Positions 26,489 through 36,993 are shown, counted from the stretch's first letter. The stretch: 64,000 nt of DNA from Roseivivax lentus (GCF_900156805.1 NZ_FTOQ01000003.1:186001-250000), one strand, 5' to 3'. Notes: generated by a model not told the origin, from the letters alone. A program made the numbers and translations.

Positions 26489-27052
26489 TCACTCGGTGCC
26501 GCGTGCCAGGGCTGCAACCCCGGTGCGCGCCACTTCCTGCAGGCCGAGCGGCCGCATCAGATCCGCGAAGGCATCGACTTTCTCGGGTGTGCCGGTGATC
26601 TGGAAGACGAAGCTCTCCAGCGTCGAGTCGACGACCTGCGCGCGGAAGATATCCGCGAGCCGCAGCGCCTCGACCCGCTTGTCGCCGCTGCCCGACACCT
26701 TCAGAAGCGCCAGTTCCCGTTCGACGGACCGGCCCTCGACGGTGAGGTCGTGGACCTCGTGCACGGGCACGATGCGGCCGAGCTGCGCCTTGATCTGCTC
26801 GATCACTTGCGGCGTGCCGGTGGTGACGATGGTGATGCGCGACTGGTGCCCCTCGTGGTCGATCTCGGCCACGGTAAGGCTGTCGATGTTGTATCCGCGC
26901 CCGGAAAACAGCCCGATCACGCGGGCCAGCACGCCCGGTTCGTTATCGACGATCACCGCCAGCGTGTGGGTCTCCAGGTGCTCCGAGAAGGTCGGGCGGA
27001 GGTTGTAGGCCGAATGCTTGGTCGAGCCTTTCTTGATCTTCAGAGCGGACAT
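26489..27052 (-). CDS. ilvH: Acetolactate synthase small (regulatory) subunit
   Basis: A 187-residue regulatory subunit. The N-terminal ACT domain (HTLAVIVDNEPGVLARVIGLFSGRGYNIDSL in pieces) binds valine and confers feedback inhibition; a second ferredoxin-like domain follows. It is 90 bases downstream of ilvI on the same strand, forming ilvIH. A 21-residue N-terminal extension before the ACT domain (MSALKIKKGSTKHSAYNLRPT) is usual in alphaproteobacteria. Confidence 0.96.
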   Translation of the reverse strand: MSALKIKKGSTKHSAYNLRPTFSEHLETHTLAVIVDNEPGVLARVIGLFSGRGYNIDSLTVAEIDHEGHQSRITIVTTGTPQVIEQIKAQLGRIVPVHEVHDLTVEGRSVERELALLKVSGSGDKRVEALRLADIFRAQVVDSTLESFVFQITGTPEKVDAFADLMRPLGLQEVARTGVAALARGTE

Positions 27053-27142
27053 AATGGTCTTCCTTCAGGATGGCGCGGCGGGCGCGCCGGTCGTTTCGAC
27101 GGCGGAATGGGGCAGGGGATGCGTCGCCGCATCCCCCGGTGC

Positions 27143-28897
27143 TCACACCATCACCGCGCCCTTTGCGCCGATCGCGTCCTTGGTGGACGCCTCACCCAAG
27201 AGCATCTTGTTGTGCGGCTCACCCGAGGGGATCATCGGGAAGCAGTTCTCGTGCTTCTCGACGAGGCAGTCGAACACCACCGGTCCGTCATGCTCGATCA
27301 TCTCCATGATCGCATCATCGAGATCCGCCGGATCCTTGCAGATGATGCCCTTGCAGCCGAAGGCTTCGGCCAGCTTGACGAAATCGGGCAGCGCCTCGGA
27401 CCAGCTGTGGGAATAGCGCTCGCCATGCAGCAGCTCCTGCCACTGGCGCACCATGCCGAGGCGTTCGTTGTTCAGGATGAACTGCTTCACGGGCAGGCGG
27501 AACTGCACCGCGGTGCCCAGCTCCTGCATGTTCATCAGCCAGGATGCCTCGCCCGCGACGTTGATGACCAGCGCGTCGGGATGGCCCATCTGCACGCCGA
27601 TGGAGGCCGGGAAGCCGTAGCCCATCGTGCCGAGGCCGCCAGAGGTCATCCAGCGGTTCGGATCCTCGAAGCCCAGATATTGCGCGGCCCACATCTGGTG
27701 CTGGCCGACCTCGGTGCAGATATAGCGGTCGCGATCCTTGGTCAGCGCCTCGAGCCGCGCCATGGCGTGCTGCGGACGGATGGTCTTGCCCGACGGCTTG
27801 TATTTCAGGCAGTCGACCTTCTTCCATTCCTCGATCTCCGCCCACCAGCGCTGCAGGCCCTCGCGGTTGACCTTGCGCCCGCGCGCCTTCCAGACCTTCA
27901 GCACGTCCTCGAGGACGTGGCCCACATCGCCGATGATCGGGAAATCCGTCCGCACGACCTTGTTGATCGAGGACGGATCGATATCGATATGCGCCTTGCG
28001 CGAATTCGGCGAGAAGGCATCGAGCCGGCCGGTGATCCGGTCGTCGAAGCGCGCGCCCACATTGATCATCAGATCGCAGCCATGCATGGCGAGGTTGGCC
28101 TCGTAGAGCCCGTGCATCCCCAGCATGCCGAGCCAGCCGCGACCCGAGGCGGGATAGGCGCCGAGCCCCATCAGCGTCGAGGTGATCGGGAAGCCGGTCG
28201 CGTCCACCAGCTCGCGCAGCAGCTGGCTGGCCGCCGGGCCCGAATTGATCACGCCGCCGCCGGTATAGAAGACCGGACGCTTGGCCGTCTCGATCGCCTC
28301 GACGAGCTTGGTGATCATTTCCATGTCGCCCTTGACCTGCGGCTGGTAGCGTTGGGTCTTGGCGGCATTGCGCGGCTGGTAATCGGCGGAGGCGAACTGC
28401 ACATCCTTCGGAATGTCGACCAGCACCGGGCCGGGACGGCCGGCGGTGGCGACATGGAAGGCCTCGTGGATCGTGGCCGACAGCTTCTCGGTCTCCTTGA
28501 CCAGCCAGTTATGCTTAGTGCAGGGCCGGGTGATGCCGACGGTGTCCGCTTCCTGGAAGGCGTCCGAGCCGATCATGAAGGTCGGCACCTGGCCGGTGAG
28601 AACGACGATCGGGATCGAATCCATCAGCGCATCGGTCAGGCCCGTCACCGCGTTGGTGGCGCCGGGACCCGAAGTCACGAGGCAGACGCCCGGCTTGCCG
28701 GTGGCCCGGGCATAACCTTCGGCGGCATGAACCGCGCCCTGCTCGTGCCGGACCAGGATGTGCCGGATGTCGTTCTGCTGGAAGATTTCGTCATAGATCG
28801 GCAGCACGGCGCCGCCGGGATAGCCGAATACCGTGTCCACACCCTGATCCCTCAGGGCCTGAACCACCATTTTCGCTCCGGTCATCGCCTTGCTCAT
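27143..28897 (-). CDS. ilvI: Acetolactate synthase large (catalytic) subunit
   Basis: A 584-residue ThDP enzyme that makes 2-acetolactate (from two pyruvates) or 2-aceto-2-hydroxybutyrate, the first committed step to valine, leucine and isoleucine. Visible are the catalytic Glu (HILVRHEQGAVHAAEGYARAT in pieces), the FAD region (GLGAYPASGRGWLGMLGMHG in pieces) and the ThDP/Mg motif (GEASWLMNMQELGTAVQFRLP in pieces, where the usual GDGSF is GEASW). Expression is probably controlled by the leader peptide and terminator just upstream (28940-29043). Confidence 0.96.
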   Translation of the reverse strand: MSKAMTGAKMVVQALRDQGVDTVFGYPGGAVLPIYDEIFQQNDIRHILVRHEQGAVHAAEGYARATGKPGVCLVTSGPGATNAVTGLTDALMDSIPIVVLTGQVPTFMIGSDAFQEADTVGITRPCTKHNWLVKETEKLSATIHEAFHVATAGRPGPVLVDIPKDVQFASADYQPRNAAKTQRYQPQVKGDMEMITKLVEAIETAKRPVFYTGGGVINSGPAASQLLRELVDATGFPITSTLMGLGAYPASGRGWLGMLGMHGLYEANLAMHGCDLMINVGARFDDRITGRLDAFSPNSRKAHIDIDPSSINKVVRTDFPIIGDVGHVLEDVLKVWKARGRKVNREGLQRWWAEIEEWKKVDCLKYKPSGKTIRPQHAMARLEALTKDRDRYICTEVGQHQMWAAQYLGFEDPNRWMTSGGLGTMGYGFPASIGVQMGHPDALVINVAGEASWLMNMQELGTAVQFRLPVKQFILNNERLGMVRQWQELLHGERYSHSWSEALPDFVKLAEAFGCKGIICKDPADLDDAIMEMIEHDGPVVFDCLVEKHENCFPMIPSGEPHNKMLLGEASTKDAIGAKGAVMV

Positions 28898-28939
28898 CGA
28901 GTCTCTCCGTCTGAGGCGTTCGTTCGTGTCGCGCGCATG

Positions 28940-28967
28940 AAAAAGCCCCCGGATTTTGTCCGAGGGC
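28940..28967 (-). terminator. ilvIH attenuator terminator
   Basis: On the minus strand GCCCTCGGA-CAAAA-TCCGGGGGC (28945-28967) forms a 9-base-pair stem with one U-G pair, followed by TTTTT (28944-28940): a textbook intrinsic terminator lying between a leader peptide and ilvI. A competing pairing exists: GGCGCATGGG (29000-29009, at the end of the leader peptide) and CCCATGCGCC (28965-28974) are perfectly complementary over 10 bases, and the latter overlaps the 5' arm of the terminator. Confidence 0.85.
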
Positions 28968-28992
28968 GCATGGGGGTCCTGTAGGGTGTCCG

Positions 28993-29043
28993 TTACCGGC
29001 CCATGCGCCTTGTCCTGACGATGTGTACGAGGAAAGGGATCAT
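28993..29043 (-). CDS. ilvIH leader peptide (16 aa)
   Basis: The 16-codon frame MIPFLVHIVRTRRMGR is preceded by a strong AAGGAG ribosome site. It contains Ile, Leu and Val codons (five of the first nine residues), as expected for a peptide whose translation speed reports branched-chain aminoacyl-tRNA supply. Its last codons form one arm of the antiterminator. Stalling at the Ile/Leu/Val codons would leave the antiterminator free to form and let transcription enter ilvI. Confidence 0.75.
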   Translation of the reverse strand: MIPFLVHIVRTRRMGR

Positions 29044-29072
29044 GCCCTGCGGCTCCTTACGCGTGCGCATCA

Positions 29073-29101
29073 CCTGTATGCGGCTCAAAACGGGGCGTCA
29101 A
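29073..29101 (-). promoter_or_regulatory. Candidate ilvIH promoter
   Basis: TTGACG (29101-29096), 17 bases, then TACAGG (29078-29073) on the minus strand. The start site would fall about 25-30 bases before the leader peptide ATG, which fits the attenuator model. The perfect 12-base palindrome CGCCAATTGGCG lies at 29103-29114, directly upstream of the -35 element. Confidence 0.5.
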
Positions 29102-29102
29102 C

Positions 29103-29114
29103 CGCCAATTGGCG
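29103..29114. promoter_or_regulatory. 12-base palindrome upstream of the ilvIH promoter
   Basis: CGCCAATTGGCG is a perfect palindrome abutting the candidate -35 box. Its position suits an activator site, but I cannot name the regulator. Confidence 0.35.
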
Positions 29115-29347
29115 AAAAAAGTTTCAAGGGCCCTGCGGCAAATTTGGCGTTTATTGCGTCAAAACGTCCTTCGGCGGGGAATTTGCAAAATTAGCTTCCC
29201 TGATTGCGCGGAATTTGCCGGCGTCGCGCATGTCGCCGCCGCCGGGCCCCGCGACCGGGTCCGAACGGCGTGCCGGCGTTTCGCGCCCTCGGCTTCCGTC
29301 GTTACGGGACTCCGCAAGGCCGCGGATGCCGGGCGCGCCCGCAGCTC

Positions 29348-29370
29348 CTTCACCTTTCCAAAAAATCGCT
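29348..29370 (+). repeat. CTTCACCTTTC intergenic repeat, copy 2
   Basis: CTTCACCTTTCC followed by an A-run and TCGCTCTT. The core and its flank match 34131-34155, and about 110 bases before both copies are recognisably similar (for example CTCGGCT and ACTCCGC segments in the same order). The region 29115-29413 between this unit and the end of the RamA-like gene holds no supportable gene. Confidence 0.55.
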
Positions 29371-29413
29371 CTTCCGGCGGCACGGCCAGGGCACGCGCCG
29401 CCCGGGGGACGGA

Positions 29414-31450
29414 TTACCGTCTGCGCCGCCGCCGTCCGCCCTCGCGGTCGCCACCGGCACCGAAGGCCACCTTGGGCAGGGTCGCCACCGCCTGCAGCTC
29501 CGGGAAGGGATCGGTCTTGTGCGGGATCGCGTTGGCGGCGACGAAATGCTCCTGGAAGCGAGGCTCGATGGCCGTCTCGACCTTGGTGATCTCGCGCACC
29601 GTCCGCTCGATCTCCGCGCGGGCGGCGATATTGCAAAGCGCGATCCGCGCGCCGGTGCCCGCGGCATTGCCCGCCGAGGTCACCTTGTCGAGCGGCACGT
29701 CCGGGATCATGCCCAGCACCATCGCGTGTTTGGGCGAGATATGCGCGCCGAACGCGCCCGCCAGCACCACGCGGTCCACCTTGTCGACCCCGCGTTCGTC
29801 CATCAAGAGCCGCGCGCCGGCGTAAAGCGCCGATTTCGCAAGCTGGATCGCCCGGATATCGCCTTGGGTCACGGTGATGCGCGGCCCGCCCGTCGCGCTG
29901 CCGTCCCAGACCAGGTATTCATGCGTGCGCCCGTCGGCGATCATGCGCGGGCTACCGGTCTGCTCGGCCGAGCCCATCAGCCCGCTTTCGTCCATCAGGC
30001 CAGCGAGGCGCAGCTCGGCCACCGCCTCGATGATGCCCGAGCCGCAGATGCCGGTGATGCCACCGGCGCCCACGGCCTCCGCAAAGCCGGGCTCGTCCGA
30101 CCAGAGGTCGCTGCCGATCACGCGGAAGCGCGGTTCCTTCGTCTCGGGGTCGATGCGGATCGCCTCGATGGCCCCCGGTGCCGCGCGCTGCCCCGAGGAG
30201 ATCTGCGCGCCCTCGAAGGCGGGTCCGGTGGGCGAGGAGCAGGCCAGAACGCGGCTCCTGTCGCCCAGCAGGATCTCGGCATTTGTGCCCACATCGACCA
30301 CCAGCACGAGGTCCTCGGACCGGCCCGGCGCCTCCGACAGGGCCACCGCCGCCGCGTCCGCGCCCACATGGCCCGCGATGCAGGGCAGCACGTAGACCCG
30401 CGCCGCGGCGGGCAGGGCCGCAAGGTCCAACTCCCGCGCGGTCAGGTTCATCGCGTCCGAACTTGCCAGCGCGAAGGGCGCCTGGCCCAGCTCCACCGGG
30501 TCGATCCCCAGCAGCAGATGGTGCATCACCGGGTTGCAGACGAAGACCGCCTCGAGGATCAGCGCGGGGTCGATCCCGGCCTCGGCGGCGATCTCGACGA
30601 TCAGCGTGTCGATGGCCTCGCGCACGGCGCGGGTCATCTCGGCATCGCCGCCGGGATTCATCATCGCGTAGGAGACGCGGCTCATCAGATCTTCGCCGAA
30701 GCGGATCTGCGGGTTCATCACACCCGCCGAGGCCACCACCGCGCCGGTATCGAGATCGGTCAGATGCGCCGCGATGGTGGTGGAGCCGAGATCTATGGCC
30801 AGCCCGTAAAGACCCGCCTCGTGCAGGCCCGGAAACAAAGCGAGAAGCCGCGGCGGCCCGCCGGTGTGATCGCGGTGCACTGCCGCCGTGACCTGCCACT
30901 TGCCGCGCCGCAGCACCTTTTGCAGGCCCGCCAGCACGGGCAGATCGGCCCGGAGACCGGTGATGCCCCATTCCCGCTCCAGCGCGGCGGCGAGACGCTC
31001 GAAATCGCCCGTGGGCACGTGCATGTCCGGCTCGGCCACCTCGACAAAATGCAGCCGGGTGGCGGGGTCCATGGCGATGGCGCGGGTGCTCGCGGCCTTG
31101 CGCACGACCTGGCGGTGCACCTGGCTTTCCGCGGGCACGTCGATGACCACGTCGCCTTCGATTTTCGCCTGGCAGCCGAGGCGCCGCCCGGGCTTCAGGC
31201 CGCGTTTCTCGTCATAGCGCGCCTCGACCGCGTTCCAGGCCGACAGGGCATCCGGCTGCGAGGTCAGACCGTGCTTTGAGAACTCCCCGAAGGAGGGCGT
31301 GATCTGGCACTTGGAACAGATGCCGCGCCCGCCGCAGACCGAATCGAGATCGACGCCCAATTGCCGCGCGGCCTGCAGGACCGGCGTGCCGGCCGGGAAA
31401 TGGCCGCGCTTGCCCGATGGGGTGAAGACGACGAGGGGATCGCGAGTCAT
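29414..31450 (-). CDS. RamA-like corrinoid-protein reductive activator (2Fe-2S, ASKHA, DUF4445)
   Basis: A 678-residue protein. The N-terminal ferredoxin domain has 2Fe-2S ligands Cys39, Cys45, Cys48 and Cys93 (SVCGGRGICSKCQ and RRLGCQAK). After a linker, the ASKHA ATPase core starts at YGLAIDLGSTTIAAHL and includes VVDVGTNAEILLG, GSGIIEAVAEL and VVLAGAFGAHIS. Such proteins use ATP to reduce inactive Co(II) corrinoid proteins back to Co(I). The likely client is the corrinoid protein at 52046-52750. The C-terminus ends in Gly-Gly followed by six Arg, similar to the tail of the methyltransferase at 54035-55063. Start at 31450 has AGGAG before it. Confidence 0.88.
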   Translation of the reverse strand: MTRDPLVVFTPSGKRGHFPAGTPVLQAARQLGVDLDSVCGGRGICSKCQITPSFGEFSKHGLTSQPDALSAWNAVEARYDEKRGLKPGRRLGCQAKIEGDVVIDVPAESQVHRQVVRKAASTRAIAMDPATRLHFVEVAEPDMHVPTGDFERLAAALEREWGITGLRADLPVLAGLQKVLRRGKWQVTAAVHRDHTGGPPRLLALFPGLHEAGLYGLAIDLGSTTIAAHLTDLDTGAVVASAGVMNPQIRFGEDLMSRVSYAMMNPGGDAEMTRAVREAIDTLIVEIAAEAGIDPALILEAVFVCNPVMHHLLLGIDPVELGQAPFALASSDAMNLTARELDLAALPAAARVYVLPCIAGHVGADAAAVALSEAPGRSEDLVLVVDVGTNAEILLGDRSRVLACSSPTGPAFEGAQISSGQRAAPGAIEAIRIDPETKEPRFRVIGSDLWSDEPGFAEAVGAGGITGICGSGIIEAVAELRLAGLMDESGLMGSAEQTGSPRMIADGRTHEYLVWDGSATGGPRITVTQGDIRAIQLAKSALYAGARLLMDERGVDKVDRVVLAGAFGAHISPKHAMVLGMIPDVPLDKVTSAGNAAGTGARIALCNIAARAEIERTVREITKVETAIEPRFQEHFVAANAIPHKTDPFPELQAVATLPKVAFGAGGDREGGRRRRRR

Positions 31451-31526
31451 GGGGGCTCCTTGCTGAACTTGCGCGCACATTAGAAGTTTTGCGGGCAAGG
31501 AAAAGGCAGGAGGCGACGTGTCGCGG

Positions 31527-32675
31527 TCACTCCCCGTCGAGCCAGCGCAGAATCTCGCCGCGATTGCCGTCGAGGTCGGGGGCGGGGCTGCGCGCGGTGC
31601 GATCCTCGGCGCCCGACATCTTGATCGGGTTGCCGGGCGCGACATAGGCCTTGCGCCCGTTCCGGTCGAGCACGTCCACCACCATGTTCCGCGCGAGGAT
31701 CTGCGGGTCCTTCATGGCCTCGTCGACGCCCTGGACGGGCGCGCAGGGGATGCCCGCCGCGGTCAGCCGGGCCAGCCAATGCGCGCGGGTCTTCTCCAGC
31801 GTGATGGCCTCGATCAGGCGGCGCAGCAGGCGCGCATTCTCCACTCGGTCGGCATTGCTGGCAAAACGCGGATCGTCGCTCAGCGGCAGGTCGAGCGCGG
31901 TGCAGAGCTTCTCGAAGAGCCGGTCGTTGCCTGCCGCCAGCACGATGCGGCCATCGGACGTGGCCACCGCCTCCGAGGGGGCGATCTCGGCGCTTCTGGT
32001 GCCGCGCGGCTCGGGTGAGCGGCCGCCGGTCGCGCTTTGCGCGACGCCGCGCGATTGCAGGGCCAGCTGCGCATCGAGCATGGCCACATCGACGCGGCGG
32101 CCCTGGCCGTTGCGCTCCCGGTCGTAGAGCGCGGCGAGAATTCCCTGCGCGAGGTACATCGCCGCCGCGATATCGCCGATCGGCGCCCCGAGCCGCACCG
32201 GCAGCCCGCCGCGTTCGCCGGTCTCGGCCATGACGCCGCCGCGGGCCTCGGCGATCATGTCATAGGCCGGGCGGCGGGCATCGGGGCCGGTCTGCCCGTA
32301 GCCCGACAGCGAGCCGTAGATCAGCCGCGGATGACGCGTGCGCAACGTCTCCCAGCCGAGGCCGAACTTGTCCATCACGCCGGGGCGGAAGGCCTCGACG
32401 AGAATATCGGCGCGGGCGAGGAGCCGGGCCGCGATCTCTTGGCCGTCCCCGGATTTGAGGTCGAGCGCGATGGATGCCTTGGAATGGTTGAGCGCGGCGA
32501 AATGCGCGCTCTTGCCCGATTTGAACGGGGGAAGGGCGCGGCCGTCATCACCGGTCCCGGGGCGCTCGATCTTGATGATCCGGGCACCGAGATCGGCAAG
32601 GATTCGCGTCGCGAAGGGACCCGCGACCATGTGGCTCAGGTCGAGTACGATCAGTCCGGCAAGCGGCTGTGACAT
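31527..32675 (-). CDS. CaiB/BaiF-family (class III) CoA-transferase
   Basis: A 382-residue class III CoA-transferase, which moves CoA between carboxylic acids through an aspartyl-CoA intermediate. Visible are the N-terminal signature (LAGLIVLDLSHMVAGPFATRILADLGARIIKIE in pieces), GYGQTGPDARRPAYD, and the candidate catalytic Asp in GAPIGDIAAAMYLAQG. Substrate is not deducible. It is 76 bases upstream of the RamA-like gene on the same strand, possibly cotranscribed, without an obvious shared function. Confidence 0.87.
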   Translation of the reverse strand: MSQPLAGLIVLDLSHMVAGPFATRILADLGARIIKIERPGTGDDGRALPPFKSGKSAHFAALNHSKASIALDLKSGDGQEIAARLLARADILVEAFRPGVMDKFGLGWETLRTRHPRLIYGSLSGYGQTGPDARRPAYDMIAEARGGVMAETGERGGLPVRLGAPIGDIAAAMYLAQGILAALYDRERNGQGRRVDVAMLDAQLALQSRGVAQSATGGRSPEPRGTRSAEIAPSEAVATSDGRIVLAAGNDRLFEKLCTALDLPLSDDPRFASNADRVENARLLRRLIEAITLEKTRAHWLARLTAAGIPCAPVQGVDEAMKDPQILARNMVVDVLDRNGRKAYVAPGNPIKMSGAEDRTARSPAPDLDGNRGEILRWLDGE

Positions 32676-32814
32676 TATGAGGGGCTCGTCTGCTCAGGTC
32701 GTGCTGTCGCCGTTGAACGCGGGCCGGCGCGGGGATGCAAGGGCTTTCCGTCGTCCCGGGCCGGGTTCGGCGGCATGATGCCCGGTCTTCGCCGGATATT
32801 CGGGCGCGGGCGGG

Positions 32815-33774
32815 TCAGCCCGCGGCGCGGCGGGCGTGAAAGACGAAGCCCAGGAGGTTCATCAGGATCTGCGCGGCAAGGATCGCGGTCGATCCCGAGG
32901 GGTCGTAATCGGGCGCCACCTCGACGAGGTCGATCCCCACCACCTCATGGGCCTGCGCGACCTCCTGCAGAAGCTCAAGCACCTCGTAATAGAGAAAGCC
33001 GCCATGGGACGGCGTGCCGGTCCCGGGCGCGATGGAGGGGCAAAAGGCGTCGATATCGAGGGTGATGTAGACCCGCGCGCCGGGCGGGATGCGCGCCGCC
33101 GTGGCGCGCGCGCCCAGGCGGCGGACCTGCCGCACCGACAGGATATCTGCGCCCATCGCGCGGGCATCGTCATAGCCGTCCTTGGCGGTAGAGCTGACAT
33201 TGCGGATGCCGAGCTGCGTCAGGCCGGAGACGAAGGGCCGCTCGGCGGCGCGGCGCATCGGGTTGCCGTGGCCGTGCCGCACGCCGTGGCGCTCGTCGAC
33301 GAAATCGAGATGCGCGTCGATCTGCAGGATATGGATGTCGCCCGCATCGTCGAAGGCCCGGATGGCGGGGATGTTGACCGAATGATCGCCGCCGATCACC
33401 ACCGGAAGCGCGGCCGCGCGCAGGGCGGCGCGCACGCCCGCCTCGATATTGGCGTGGCTCTGCACCGTGTCGGTGTGGATGATGTCCGCATCGCCCATAT
33501 CGACGATCTGCACGTCGGGGCCGAGATAGGTGACGTCGTCCTCGTGGTCGTAAGCGCCCGCATGACCGAAGGAAAACAGCGTCGAGGCCTCGCGCACCGC
33601 CCGCGGGCCGAAGCGGGCGCCCGCGCGGTATTGCGTGCCCGCATCGAACGGCGCGCCGAGGATGGCGGCATCGGCATCGAGCCGCGACCAGTCGGGCTCG
33701 AAGGGCTTCTTGGCGAAGGTGCAGATGCCGGTGAAGGGCAGGTTCAGCCGCCCGGTGTCGTATCCATGTCCCAT
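32815..33774 (-). CDS. Agmatinase-type ureohydrolase
   Basis: A 319-residue binuclear manganese enzyme of the arginase/agmatinase family. Metal-ligand motifs are VIGGDHSVN, QIDAHLDFVDE and TLDIDAFCPS. The last motif differs slightly from the usual SFDxDxxDP. The product could be urea from agmatine, guanidinobutyrate or a related guanidino compound. Start at MGHGYDTGRLNLP (33774) was preferred over 21 codons upstream because of family fit. No polyamine genes are adjacent. Confidence 0.85.
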   Translation of the reverse strand: MGHGYDTGRLNLPFTGICTFAKKPFEPDWSRLDADAAILGAPFDAGTQYRAGARFGPRAVREASTLFSFGHAGAYDHEDDVTYLGPDVQIVDMGDADIIHTDTVQSHANIEAGVRAALRAAALPVVIGGDHSVNIPAIRAFDDAGDIHILQIDAHLDFVDERHGVRHGHGNPMRRAAERPFVSGLTQLGIRNVSSTAKDGYDDARAMGADILSVRQVRRLGARATAARIPPGARVYITLDIDAFCPSIAPGTGTPSHGGFLYYEVLELLQEVAQAHEVVGIDLVEVAPDYDPSGSTAILAAQILMNLLGFVFHARRAAG

Positions 33775-33882
33775 GCCGCGCAGTCTCGGTCCCTGTGCGA
33801 CAACTGGCAAGCCTCGATCCGGCGGAATGCGCGCCATGCGCGCATGCAGGTCATGTCCGCGGGCGGGCCCGCGGACGGCGAC

Positions 33883-34145
33883 AGGGGGCCAGCCCCCTCT
33901 TGGCCTGCGGCCAATTCATCCCCGGGCGACATCCGCGAAAGGTGAAGCATATGGGGCGCGCCATCATGGCCGGGCCTGCGCCCGGCCCTGCGGCAGGATC
34001 CCCCGGAGCCGAACAAGCCGCCCCGTACCGCCGGTGCACGGGACCGATCGGGGTGCCGCCGTTTTGCCGTCCTCGGCTCCCGCGAGAGCCGCCCGTCCGG
34101 AACTCCGCCGGTCCGGGCGCGGCCCCTGATGCTTCACCTTTCCCG
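33883..34145. repeat. Intergenic repeat element with terminal inverted copies
   Basis: The 517-base spacer between the ureohydrolase and guaB holds no gene. It contains a 7-base-pair hairpin AGGGGGC-CA-GCCCCCT (33883-33898) and a 212-base segment (33934-34145) whose ends are inverted copies: GAAAGGTGAAGCAT at 33937-33950 and ATGCTTCACCTTTC at 34129-34142, 14 bases perfect and similar for about 29 bases. The right end also matches the copy at 29348. Between the arms are several GC hairpins and no open frame with a ribosome site. Confidence 0.6.
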
Positions 34146-34252
34146 AAAAACGCTCTTTTGGCGGCCGCGCAACATGAGCGGACGAGACACGGCGTCGCGC
34201 GCCGGAGAAATCCCGCCTGCGGTCTTTCCAATCCCCGCGCCCCGTGTAATAG

Positions 34253-35740
<1,488 letters not shown>

Positions 35741-35871
35741 TCGGTCTTTGTCTCGGGAACTGCGCCGCTCGGGATGGGCGGCGCGGATGTTCCCGCGGCG
35801 GTTGGCCCGTTGGCCGGGCAGGCCGGTGCGGCTGGGATCGTACCGCGGAGGCGCCGGAAGCGCCGCTCCGC

Positions 35872-36948
35872 TCAGCGCCCGATTGTCGCGAGCGACTCGC
35901 GCAGCCGCAATTCGGGCCGAACGCGGGTAAGCTGCGGTTCCGCCTCGGGCGCCGACAGCCGGTCGAGCAGGCAATCCGCGCTCCGCATCCCGATCTCGGA
36001 CAGGTTCATCGCCACGGTCGTCAGCGGCGGATCGATCATGTCGACGAGCGGGATGTCGTTGTAGCCGGTGATCGAGATGTCGTCCGGGACGCGCAGCCCG
36101 CGCGCGCGGCAGGCTTGGATGGCGCCGATGGCGACCAGATCGTTGACCGCCATGATGACCTGTGGCGGGTCCGGGCGACGCTCGAGCAGCGTGGATGCCG
36201 CCCGGCGGCCCGCTTCCACATCCATCCGCTCGACGGTGAACAGTCGCTCCTCCGGCACCTCTAGCCCATGCGCGGCAAGGCCCGCCCGGAGGCCAGAAAG
36301 GCGATCCCGCGCCGTCGACAGGTCTTGCGGCGCGGCGATGACCGCGATGTCGCGATGCCCGTGCGCCACCACCGCGTCGACGAGTTCGCGCATCCCGGAG
36401 GCGCAATCGTTGACCACCGCGCTGCATTCGAGATGCTCGGTGCTGCGCAGGACCGAGACCAGCGGCACGCCAAGCTCCTGCGCGCGCTGGACCACCGGGT
36501 CCTGCAGGCGCGTCGTGCCCAGGATGACGCCATCAACCATCCGGTTGGCCATCTGTTCGAACATCTCGGCTTCGGCATGCGGGTCGTACCCGGTATTGCC
36601 GACGACCGTCATGAATCCCCGTTCGAGCAGACGCTGTTCGATCCCGCGCAGGATGGGCGGATAGACCGGATCCTCGATGTCATGCACGATGACGCCGATG
36701 GTCTGGGTGGAGCCGGTCCGCAGGCTCGCGGCCACCGCGTCGGGACGGTAGCCCAGCGTCTTGGCCATCTCGCGCACCCGCTCCGCCACGCTTTCGGAGA
36801 TGCGTCCGCGCGGATCGGCGCGCAGGACCCGCGACACGGTCGAGGGGTGCACGCCCGCGGCGGAGGCGATATCGGCGATCTTGACCCGCCGCGCCTTGCG
36901 CCCGGGAGCGGGCGCGACGGTGCCGTTTCTCTCGTCCGATCCTGTCAC
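35872..36948 (-). CDS. LacI-family transcriptional regulator
   Basis: A 358-residue LacI/GalR regulator: N-terminal helix-turn-helix and hinge (RRVKIADIASAAGVHPSTVSRVLRAD in pieces, residues about 20-70) and a periplasmic-binding-protein-like effector domain (TQTIGVIVHDIEDPVYPPILRGIEQ in pieces). It lies 45 bases after dctM, last in an osmC-dctP-dctQ-dctM-lacI order. A LacI-type palindrome lies at the osmC promoter, so it probably controls its own transport operon. Effector unknown. Confidence 0.9.
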   Translation of the reverse strand: MTGSDERNGTVAPAPGRKARRVKIADIASAAGVHPSTVSRVLRADPRGRISESVAERVREMAKTLGYRPDAVAASLRTGSTQTIGVIVHDIEDPVYPPILRGIEQRLLERGFMTVVGNTGYDPHAEAEMFEQMANRMVDGVILGTTRLQDPVVQRAQELGVPLVSVLRSTEHLECSAVVNDCASGMRELVDAVVAHGHRDIAVIAAPQDLSTARDRLSGLRAGLAAHGLEVPEERLFTVERMDVEAGRRAASTLLERRPDPPQVIMAVNDLVAIGAIQACRARGLRVPDDISITGYNDIPLVDMIDPPLTTVAMNLSEIGMRSADCLLDRLSAPEAEPQLTRVRPELRLRESLATIGR

Positions 36949-36993
36949 GTCCTGCAGCTCCGGTTTGCTGGCGGCGTTCGGACAGCGCAGAGG

